From an uncultured Alphaproteobacteria bacterium (GTDB lineage: Bacteria; Pseudomonadota; Alphaproteobacteria; Puniceispirillales; UBA1172): a stretch of 64,000 nt of DNA. Where the stretch lies: contig OY288107.1 of NCBI GenBank assembly GCA_958431225.1, forward strand, positions 558,001-622,000, read 5' to 3'. Of the stretch, positions 28,702 to 35,942 are shown one piece after another (positions within the stretch are counted from its first letter, which is position 1; each line of letters begins with the position of its first letter). Below the pieces are notes generated by a model that did no database searches, was not told the origin of the DNA, and saw nothing but the letters and a program-made list of their open reading frames with translations. Position numbers and translations under genes: made by a program.

Positions 28702-29745
28702 ATGCGTTATCCGACTGGTTATATTATTCGTATGTTCTTATTTCTGGGGGGCATTGGCGGGATTGCCTATCTGTTGCAAGCCCCGCTTATGCGCGCGTTT
28801 TTTGGCAATCCGATTATCAATGGCATTATTCTTTCGGCATTGGTGATTGGCATCATATTCGCTTTGCGCCAGACGATTAAATTGATTCCCGAATATCGCT
28901 GGATGAAAGCGATGCGCTTGGCGCTGGCGAAGGATAGCGAGACCATCACCCATCTGCGCCGCCCCAATTTACTGGCGACGGTGGCAGTGATTTTTTCTGA
29001 CCCTGACCGCCTCAGCAACCGCCTCTCCGCCCAGAGCCTGCGTTCAGTGCTTGATGGCGTGGCGGTGCGGTTGGATGAAAGCCGTGAAATTTCGCGCTAT
29101 ATGATTGGGCTATTAGTATTTTTGGGGTTGTTGGGGACGTTTTGGGGGTTGCTCGAAACCATCCAATCGGTGAGTTTTGTCGTTAATGGCATTGATACGC
29201 AAACTGGCGATTTTGGTGCGTTGATGGCGGAATTCAAAGCCGGGCTCAATGCCCCCCTTGGCGGCATGGCGACGGCGTTTTCATCGTCCTTATTCGGGCT
29301 GGCGGGGTCGTTGGTGCTGGGGTTTTTGGATTTGCAATTAGGGCAAGCTTCCGGGCGGTTTTATGCGGATTTAGAGGATTGGCTAGCAACCACGGCGCGC
29401 TTCGGCGATGCTGGTGTTGAGGGGTTTGACCCGGCACTTTCTATGGGGCTATCGGAGGAAACCGCCGACCGCCTATTGGAACTCACCCGCCATATCAGCA
29501 AAAACGAACAAGAACGGGGGGCAAGCATCGCTACCATGCAGGAACTCACCCACACCCTGACCAAACTGCGCGAACAGCAAGAACAACTCCACCGCATCCC
29601 CGAATCACTAGATAGGCTCCAACAATCGCTCAATAGCATGGCACAGAATATGACTAGCGACCGCACCGAAACCATCAAAGCCATGACCACCGAATTACGC
29701 GCGCTGTCGCGGGCGGTGGCGGCAATCTCACGCAAGGCAAAATAA
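28702..29745 (+). CDS. MotA/TolQ/ExbB-like proton channel protein
   Basis: Membrane protein of 347 residues. It has four probable helices: about 7-25, 36-58, 133-155 (GLLVFLGLLGTFWGLLETI) and 190-215 (GMATAFSSSLFGLAGSLVLGFL). The last two match the MotA/TolQ/ExbB core. A cytoplasmic C-terminal coiled coil covers about 255-345. I start at 28702, where GGGAAAGGGATTAAGG provides a ribosome binding site; an ATG 18 bases upstream lacks one. The OmpA/MotB-like gene follows after three bases, so the two are probably a stator-like pair. What they drive is unknown. Confidence 0.8.
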   Translation: MRYPTGYIIRMFLFLGGIGGIAYLLQAPLMRAFFGNPIINGIILSALVIGIIFALRQTIKLIPEYRWMKAMRLALAKDSETITHLRRPNLLATVAVIFSDPDRLSNRLSAQSLRSVLDGVAVRLDESREISRYMIGLLVFLGLLGTFWGLLETIQSVSFVVNGIDTQTGDFGALMAEFKAGLNAPLGGMATAFSSSLFGLAGSLVLGFLDLQLGQASGRFYADLEDWLATTARFGDAGVEGFDPALSMGLSEETADRLLELTRHISKNEQERGASIATMQELTHTLTKLREQQEQLHRIPESLDRLQQSLNSMAQNMTSDRTETIKAMTTELRALSRAVAAISRKAK

Positions 29746-29748
29746 GTC

Positions 29749-30741
29749 ATGGCACTGGGGCGACGTTCTATTTCTATGCGCGACCAAAGCCTCATCTGGC
29801 CCGGCTTTGTTGATGGGCTGGCGACGTTGCTGATGGTGATTCTGTTTGTGCTGATGGTGTTTTTTTTGGTGCAGACCAATTTAGCCCAGCGTCTCTATAA
29901 TCAAGATGCCACTTTGAACAATCTACAAAGCGAAATTAGCGCGCTAGCGTATCAACTCAATTTGAGCCAACAACGCGCCGAAAATTTAGAAAGCGAACGC
30001 GACCAACTCCGCACCGCCCTCAGCAATCTGCGCGCTGAAACCAGCACCGCCACCCAAAACCTCACCCGTGAGCGCGATACATTGCAAGCGCAATATAATG
30101 CCAGCACCGCGGAAATCCTAGAATTGACTTTGGCGATGACGGCACTAACGGCGCGGCTGGAAACTTTGCAGGCGTTATTGGATGAAAAAACCGCCGAAGC
30201 CCGCGAAGCCAAAGAAGTTTCGGTCAATCTCACCAAGCAACTCAATGAGGCGCTTTCTAGCAAAGTTGCCGAACTCAATCGGTTTCGTTCGGAATTTTTT
30301 GGGCGTTTGCGTGAGATTCTACAGGGGCGGTCGGATATTGAAATTGTCGGCGACCGCTTTGTGTTCCAATCCGAGGTGCTGTTCGGGCTAGGCTCGGCAG
30401 AAATTGACCCCGAAGGCAAGGCACAGCTCCAAGACCTCGCCACCACGCTACAAGGGCTTGCCGAGCAAATCCCCGATGATATTGACTGGATTTTGCAGAT
30501 TAACGGACATACCGACAATGTGCCGATTCGCAATAATGACCACCGCGATAATTGGTCGCTTTCCACCGCACGCGCGCTGGCAGTGTTGCGCTTTATGGCG
30601 GAACAAGGCATCCCGCCAAACCGCCTCGCCGCCACCGGCTATGGCGAATTCCAACCCATCGCCGCCGATGACACCCCACAAGCACGCGCGCGCAATCGGC
30701 GTATAGAATTCAAATTGACATATCGTGCCAATAAAGAATAG
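29749..30741 (+). CDS. OmpA/MotB-like peptidoglycan-binding protein with coiled coil
   Basis: Protein of 330 residues. One N-terminal helix (about 22-46, ATLLMVILFVLMVFFLVQ). A long coiled coil spans about 50-180. The OmpA-like domain (about 200-325) has the peptidoglycan-binding motif NGHTDNVPIRNNDHRDNW and LSTARALAVLRFM, LAATGYGEFQP. It is laid out like MotB but with a much longer stalk. Paired with the channel gene just upstream. Confidence 0.85.
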   Translation: MALGRRSISMRDQSLIWPGFVDGLATLLMVILFVLMVFFLVQTNLAQRLYNQDATLNNLQSEISALAYQLNLSQQRAENLESERDQLRTALSNLRAETSTATQNLTRERDTLQAQYNASTAEILELTLAMTALTARLETLQALLDEKTAEAREAKEVSVNLTKQLNEALSSKVAELNRFRSEFFGRLREILQGRSDIEIVGDRFVFQSEVLFGLGSAEIDPEGKAQLQDLATTLQGLAEQIPDDIDWILQINGHTDNVPIRNNDHRDNWSLSTARALAVLRFMAEQGIPPNRLAATGYGEFQPIAADDTPQARARNRRIEFKLTYRANKE

Positions 30742-30766
30742 AATACGCCATGAAAGGAAAGCGATT

Positions 30767-31240
30767 ATGAAAAAGACAGCAATTTTGATTTCGGGGGCGG
30801 CGGTGATGCTTGGGGCTTGTCAGACCACCAACAACATTAACCTTGCGACCTATGCGCCGGTCATTGACACCTATCAAGTGGATCAAGCGCAATATAATAT
30901 AGATTTATCCCAATGCCGCACATTGGGGCAGAAGGCGCAAATCGCCTATAACGAACAGCGCCAAAAAGAACAAGACCAAGCCTTCAAATCGGCGCTGATA
31001 GGGGCGGTAGCTGGGGCGGCAATCGGGCGCGTTGCAAGCAACAATACTAGAGGCTTAACAAGCGGACGCGGGACGACAGCTGGCGCATTATATGGCGGGG
31101 CGATAGGCGGGGCGATAGGCGCAGAAGGCGTGGATTATAGCCGCACCATCGCCAAATTCGGCCCAACCCAAGTGGTAGATGATTGCATGACCAATCGCGG
31201 TTATGAGATTTTGAGCATCAGAGGCTTTGGTGGCGGTTGA
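30767..31240 (+). CDS. Glycine-zipper lipoprotein
   Basis: Lipoprotein of 157 residues. Signal peptide with lipobox LGAC (about 14-17), start at 30767 with AAAGGA upstream. A glycine-zipper-like stretch (ALIGAVAGAAIGRVA and ALYGGAIGGAIGAEG) lies at about 80-125 and could insert into or line a membrane. The C-terminus has CMTNRGYEILSI. Similar proteins are found in many proteobacterial envelopes but lack a clear role. Confidence 0.75.
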   Translation: MKKTAILISGAAVMLGACQTTNNINLATYAPVIDTYQVDQAQYNIDLSQCRTLGQKAQIAYNEQRQKEQDQAFKSALIGAVAGAAIGRVASNNTRGLTSGRGTTAGALYGGAIGGAIGAEGVDYSRTIAKFGPTQVVDDCMTNRGYEILSIRGFGGG

Positions 31241-31303
31241 GTAGGGGTTGGCATACCGCCACTAAAAAAATGAGGTGATTTCAAGACTGACGAGAAGCCG
31301 ACT

Positions 31304-32629
31304 ATGAGGAAGACAATCATCCAGAATCGCGCCCGGAATCATGTGATGCCTGATTCGGTGGATTTGCCGCCGATGAAACATAGGGAATCGCATCAATATC
31401 TATGGGTGCTCTCAGGGCTAGCCCTAACCGCCTGTGGTGGCGGGGGCGGGGGTGGTGGTTTGCAAGCTATTCCGCTTCCGCCCGAAACACCGCCCACTAC
31501 ACCTACACCGCCGCCTCCGCCGCCGCCGCTACCTACTACCCCTATCAATTCCGGTGCGCCGCCCACGGCACATAGCCGCATCCCCGCCATCCGCGAACAT
31601 AGCACCGCCGCCGCCGCCTCGGTGGTGGTTTTGGCGGAGGGTGCGAATTCTGTTCCCGATCTGCATTATGAGATTGAAGAATATACTTGGGTTACCGGCA
31701 GGACTGGCAATGCGGTTGTGTTTGATGTTGCTATTGCCGATATTACGCTCAATGCGGATGGTTCAATCACGCTACCGCATATTACCGCCGAGATAGATGG
31801 GTGGGTTTTATCCAATAACCCGCCCGATTTTTCCCTTGATACGAGCAGCCGATTTGACGGGCATCTCATGGTGGAAATTAATGATTATCGGGTGGAATAT
31901 AGCGGGCTAACTACCAATAATCCGTCCGATATTATTGCCCATTTGCGCACGCTTAATCATGGCGAGGCTACTGAACTGCGTTCGGTTTGGACGCTCTTAT
32001 TCCGTGCTTATGATGCTGATGACAATCTCATAAAAACTTTAGAACCCCCGCCCTTTACCATCAATGGTGTTCCGCGTGCGCATGATGGGGCTATTGATGT
32101 TCCTGTGGAATTTTATACCGACGAGGACGGCAATGCGTATTTTGAAGATGGGGCGGGGCGGTGGCGATTGACGCGGTTTAATGATGAAACCGAAACCTGG
32201 CAATCCACGCGGTTTATTATCACCTTCAATGATGGGGGTTTGACCGAAACTTCCACTAGACCCGGTGCTAGTATCATAGAGGGACCCGAGATCTCGTTGC
32301 TCGGGGTGCGCACAGGTAGCGGTTATCAAGTGCCAACCATCATCACCAATCTTGCCAAAGATGGTTTTGGTAATGCGCGTATTGTTGTGGCGGATGGCGT
32401 GTTGGATTCAACCACAGAAATTTTGCGTATTGTTGCCGATGGCGTTAGCGGTGATGTCTATGCGGATGGGCATCGCTGGTATAAGGATGGGGTTGTGATT
32501 CAAGGTAGCACCGCACATACCCATCGGGCTGATGGGGCGGGGCGGTATCATGCCGATGTTGCTGTTGATATTAACCTTGATGGGCATGCCGATATTTGGG
32601 TTGAAACGCTTGCTATTGATATTGCGTGA
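31304..32629 (+). CDS. Putative lipoprotein with Gly- and Pro-runs, unknown function
   Basis: Predicted protein of 441 residues of unknown family. The hydrophobic segment LWVLSGLALTAC ends in a lipobox cysteine (about 44) followed by eight glycines and then a proline-rich linker (about 55-85). The rest is beta-rich, with repeated ADG and DGH sequences (VADGVSGDVYADGHRWY; DINLDGHADIW) near the C-terminus. An ATG 69 bases later gives a more usual signal peptide. Its codons use GAT, ATT and GCG in short repeats. It is probably exposed at the cell surface, but this is inference. Confidence 0.6.
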   Translation: MRKTIIQNRARNHVMPDSVDLPPMKHRESHQYLWVLSGLALTACGGGGGGGGLQAIPLPPETPPTTPTPPPPPPPLPTTPINSGAPPTAHSRIPAIREHSTAAAASVVVLAEGANSVPDLHYEIEEYTWVTGRTGNAVVFDVAIADITLNADGSITLPHITAEIDGWVLSNNPPDFSLDTSSRFDGHLMVEINDYRVEYSGLTTNNPSDIIAHLRTLNHGEATELRSVWTLLFRAYDADDNLIKTLEPPPFTINGVPRAHDGAIDVPVEFYTDEDGNAYFEDGAGRWRLTRFNDETETWQSTRFIITFNDGGLTETSTRPGASIIEGPEISLLGVRTGSGYQVPTIITNLAKDGFGNARIVVADGVLDSTTEILRIVADGVSGDVYADGHRWYKDGVVIQGSTAHTHRADGAGRYHADVAVDINLDGHADIWVETLAIDIA

Positions 32630-32630
32630 C

Positions 32631-32674
32631 TGATTCGCACCCCCCCTGATTCGCACTGATTCGCAACTGATTCG
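32631..32674. repeat. Four copies of TGATTCG(C) with a C-run
   Basis: TGATTCG occurs at 32631, 32647, 32657 and 32668, with a run of seven C after the first. The same 8-base word (as GCGAATCA) forms the array at 48513-48623. The rest of the gap to 32885 holds no gene that I can see. Confidence 0.75.
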
Positions 32675-32885
32675 CGCGCCTATTGCCACCGCCCCCATAT
32701 TTTTTTCTAGCCCCGAACACCCGCAAAATGCGCGTATTTTTGCCGTTTTTTGGCTTATCTGCAAATTTGCCAAAACACTACCTATTGACATTGTTTTCTT
32801 AATATCCCCTATATGTAGTGGTTAATAACGCAATAATGCCGTCACCGTAAAAATGCGGGGCGGGTCAAGTATGGGGTGGAGGAGA

Positions 32886-33698
32886 ATGGTTAGACGCTGG
32901 CTATGCCTGGGCGTTGTGGCGGTGGCTTTAGGGGCTTGCGGTCAGCGTGCCGATTCCCCCCTAAATTCCCCAAAGATTTTGCTTCTGCCCGAGGATATTT
33001 ACAGTTTCCGTGATGCTAACCCCGCACAAATTCAATTCCTTCTTGAACAAGAAATCCGCAATCGGATTAATGCTAGTCTCACGCAGCTGGAATCTACCAC
33101 GCCCACAGCTATCACGCCCCCGACACCCACGCCTGCCACGCCTGCCACACCTGCCACAACGGAGGCAGTGCCTGCCACGCCTGCCACAACGGATGAACCT
33201 GACATTATGGATGCGCGTATGCCCGATGATACTTTGCCTGATGCGGTGTTGCCTGATGAGGTATTACCTAGCGAGCTAGTATTTGATTCGCTGGCGCAAT
33301 TTTCTATTGCTGGGCATTTATCGTTGGAATGTGTTGGCATTTGTCAGGATGCTACGCTTAATGGTGATATTGCGATTGCCGTTGATACTGACCGCCGCAG
33401 TTTTGCGCTTGAAAATATCCATCTACAAGATATTGACGCGCAATTTTTCTTGCGGGGGAATGTCAAACGTTTTTGGGATAATGAGCAAATTGTCGCCGAT
33501 TTTCTTGCCGAAGCCGACCTTTTGCTAGAAACACCGCATGAGCATATTACGCTGGACACCGATGCGACCCTGACCATTGATGCCATCCCGCAAAGCCAAA
33601 GCGATGATGCTTATGGGCTGATTGAAGTTGGCCACGGGGATAGCAACACGTTTCTTTTTGGGGATTATTCTAGTTTAGCCCCCAATGAGGGCGGATGA
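32886..33698 (+). CDS. Putative lipoprotein with PAT-repeat linker, unknown function
   Basis: Predicted lipoprotein of about 270 residues. Signal peptide WLCLGVVAVALGAC with lipobox cysteine near 18. The linker (about 68-105) is made of Thr/Pro/Ala repeats (TPATPATPATT), followed by an acidic segment with DAVLPDEVLPSE. The C-terminal part (about 140-260) looks beta-rich. The ATG at 32886 follows GGAGG closely; an in-frame ATG lies 15 bases upstream. No family recognised. It ends inside the 3' end of the convergent ABC transporter gene (34-base overlap). Confidence 0.6.
   Translation: MVRRWLCLGVVAVALGACGQRADSPLNSPKILLLPEDIYSFRDANPAQIQFLLEQEIRNRINASLTQLESTTPTAITPPTPTPATPATPATTEAVPATPATTDEPDIMDARMPDDTLPDAVLPDEVLPSELVFDSLAQFSIAGHLSLECVGICQDATLNGDIAIAVDTDRRSFALENIHLQDIDAQFFLRGNVKRFWDNEQIVADFLAEADLLLETPHEHITLDTDATLTIDAIPQSQSDDAYGLIEVGHGDSNTFLFGDYSSLAPNEGG
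33126..33190 (+). repeat. Minisatellite coding the PAT linker
   Basis: Units related to GCCTGCCAC recur about five times with one interruption. They encode PAT repeats in the lipoprotein. Confidence 0.7.
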
Positions 33699-35536
33699 GT
33701 GGTGGCGGATGAATCCTCTGCCATAAATTGCAGTGATGCTAGGCGGTGATAGAGGGGCGAGGTGGCTATGAGGCTTTCATGGTCGCCGGATGCCACCACC
33801 CGCCCCTGTTGCATCAACACGATGCGGTCGGCATTTATCACCGTGGAAAGCCGATGCGCGATAACCAACGTGGTGCGGTGTTTCATGGCATCTAGCAAAG
33901 CCGTTTGAATGTTTTGTTCAGCCACCGAATCTAGTGCCGAGGTCGCTTCATCCAATAACAGAATCGGACTGCCGCGCAATAACGCACGGGCTAGGGCTAA
34001 ACGTTGGCGTTGCCCGCCCGACAGCTGCACGCCTTTGGTGCCAATCAGCGTGTGGTAGCCCTCGGGCAAGGCACGGATAAAGGCATCGGCATGGGCTTCA
34101 CGCGCCGCAGATTTTACCGCATCGGCACTGGCATCGGGGACGCCGAAACGGATATTTTCATAAACCGACGCCGAAAATAATGACGCCATTTGTGGCACGA
34201 TGGCTATGTTTTGGCGCAAATCGCTTAGCGCCATTGCTTTGACATCGACACCGCCAATACGCACCTGCCCTTTATCGGCATCGTAAAGGCGCAATAATAA
34301 TTTGAAAATGGTGGTCTTGCCGGCACCGCTTTCCCCGACAATCGCTATGGTCTCGCCGGCTTTAATGGTTAGATTTAGACCTTCTAGCACCTGATTAGGG
34401 CGCGCCGGATAACGAAAATACACATTGTCAAAATGGATTTCCACGCCCCCTCCTGACCCCGATGCTGACGGAAAGGCCTGGGGGTTCGGGTTTTCGTCCA
34501 TGCGCGCATTTTGGTTTAATAGATCCATAATCCGTGCCGCCGCGCCGCCTAAACGTTGCCACTCGCCGCCGATATCCGAAAGCGCGCTCACCGATGCCGC
34601 CACCAACGTCGCATAGAACACGAACGCCGATAAATCACCGGCACTGACCGCACCCCGCAACAGGTCGCGCCCGCCTAGCCAGATAATCAAACCAACCGCC
34701 GCAATCACCAGAAAAATGACAAAACCACTCATCAACCCGCGCAAGAATACCCGCCGCCGTGATGCCGAAAAACTTGCCTCCACTGCTTGATCAAAGCGCG
34801 TCATCATGGTCTCGGTGCGCCCGAAGGCGATGATATCATCAATGGCGGTTAGGCTTTCGTCTAACTCCACCGATAGCGCGGCGAGGCGGTCTTGGGCTAG
34901 GCGCGATTGGCGCTTCAACGACCGCCCCAAAAACACCAACGGTGCCACCACCAACGGCACTAGTGCCAACACCACCAAAGTCAATTTCGGCGAGGTCAAA
35001 ACCACCATCACCAACCCGCCAACCAACAGAATCACATTGCGCACCGCCATGGATGTGGTTGATGCCAAAATGGACTGAATCATAATCGTGTCCGTGGCAA
35101 AAGTGGAAATGACATCGCCGCTTTGTTTTTCTTCAAACCACGCCGTGGATAGCCCCATCATGTGGCGATACATGGCTTTGCGTAGGTCGGCGATGACACG
35201 TTCGGCGGCGTGGTTGATGAGCACCGTGCGCAGATAACTCCCCACCGCCACCATCAAGGCAATGACAATACAAATCGCCATGGATTGATTGAGCCGCCAT
35301 GGTGAAGCCAAGCCCTCATCAACCAAGAGCGCGATGGCACGCCCAAAGGATAACAACCCCGCCGCCACCAATATAATAGACAAAAACGCCCCCAGAACCT
35401 GCCAGCGATAAGGGCGTATCCACGGGGCAAATACCCGCATCACCCCGAAAATGCCCAATTCGGTTGCAGGAGGGGCGGTTGCGGGGGGGGCGGTTGATGG
35501 CGGGGTTGTTTTTTTGGGGTTTTTTGTTTTGAACAT
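33665..35536 (-). CDS. ABC exporter, fused permease and ATPase (MsbA-related)
   Basis: Half-transporter of about 623 residues. The N-terminal membrane domain (about 40-340) has six helices, starting VLGAFLSIILVAAGLLSF. The ATPase domain (about 380-610) has GESGAGKTT (Walker A), LSGGQRQRLALARALL (signature) and ILLLDEATSALD (Walker B). The first 30 residues are a Pro/Thr/Ala-rich tail (TTPPSTAPPATAPPATE). I start at MFKTKN (35536), which leaves a normal divergent gap to rpmE. It would work as a dimer in the inner membrane. The substrate (lipid or drug) is not evident. Confidence 0.85.
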   Translation of the reverse strand: MFKTKNPKKTTPPSTAPPATAPPATELGIFGVMRVFAPWIRPYRWQVLGAFLSIILVAAGLLSFGRAIALLVDEGLASPWRLNQSMAICIVIALMVAVGSYLRTVLINHAAERVIADLRKAMYRHMMGLSTAWFEEKQSGDVISTFATDTIMIQSILASTTSMAVRNVILLVGGLVMVVLTSPKLTLVVLALVPLVVAPLVFLGRSLKRQSRLAQDRLAALSVELDESLTAIDDIIAFGRTETMMTRFDQAVEASFSASRRRVFLRGLMSGFVIFLVIAAVGLIIWLGGRDLLRGAVSAGDLSAFVFYATLVAASVSALSDIGGEWQRLGGAAARIMDLLNQNARMDENPNPQAFPSASGSGGGVEIHFDNVYFRYPARPNQVLEGLNLTIKAGETIAIVGESGAGKTTIFKLLLRLYDADKGQVRIGGVDVKAMALSDLRQNIAIVPQMASLFSASVYENIRFGVPDASADAVKSAAREAHADAFIRALPEGYHTLIGTKGVQLSGGQRQRLALARALLRGSPILLLDEATSALDSVAEQNIQTALLDAMKHRTTLVIAHRLSTVINADRIVLMQQGRVVASGDHESLIATSPLYHRLASLQFMAEDSSATTHPPSLGAKLE

Positions 35537-35670
35537 ACGCGCATATCTGACTGATTTTGCCCGAAAAGGCAAAGCATAATTTGTTAAATGCGAATTTACT
35601 TGCCCCCGATGCCCTTTGATGCCATGATGTGCTAGAAGCCACGGCGGAACTTTCAAAAGGCACGGAAACC

Positions 35671-35892
35671 ATGAAAAAAGACATCCATCCAGATTACCAC
35701 ACCATCAAGGTCGTTATGACCGATGGCACCGAATACGAAACGCGCTCCACCATGGGCAAGGAAGGCGATGTGTTGCGTCTTGATATTGACCCGAAATCGC
35801 ACCCGGCTTGGACGGGGCAGCATCGGATTGTTGATGCCGGCGGACAAGTGGCGCGCTTCAATAAACGCTTTGGCGGGCTTGGCGTGAAATAA
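35671..35892 (+). CDS. rpmE: 50S ribosomal protein L31
   Basis: Ribosomal protein of 73 residues, starting [19 protein letters not shown]. It lacks the zinc-binding cysteines, so it is the zinc-free form common in alphaproteobacteria. The ORF continues upstream but the family starts at this ATG. Divergent from the ABC exporter; a terminator follows. Confidence 0.95.
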   Translation: MKKDIHPDYHTIKVVMTDGTEYETRSTMGKEGDVLRLDIDPKSHPAWTGQHRIVDAGGQVARFNKRFGGLGVK

Positions 35893-35917
35893 TTTTGCGC
35901 CCCCCGCCCCTCCTTTA

Positions 35918-35942
35918 CGCGCCCCTTATGGGGCTATTTTTT
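35918..35942 (+). terminator. Terminator after rpmE
   Basis: Stem GCCCC-TTAT-GGGGC (35921-35934) followed by TATTTTTT on the plus strand. It overlaps the last bases of the convergent ppdK gene. Confidence 0.7.

Noticed and set aside
28702-30741. Zorya-type defence (ZorA/ZorB)
   Set aside because: The pair is MotA-like plus OmpA-like, but no ZorC, ZorD or ZorE follows, and the neighbours are housekeeping (suhB, lipoprotein).
31230-31262. Terminator after the glycine-zipper lipoprotein
   Set aside because: There is an 8-bp inverted repeat (GTGGCGGT/ACCGCCAC), but it is followed by A residues on the plus strand, not T, and the loop is 17 bases.
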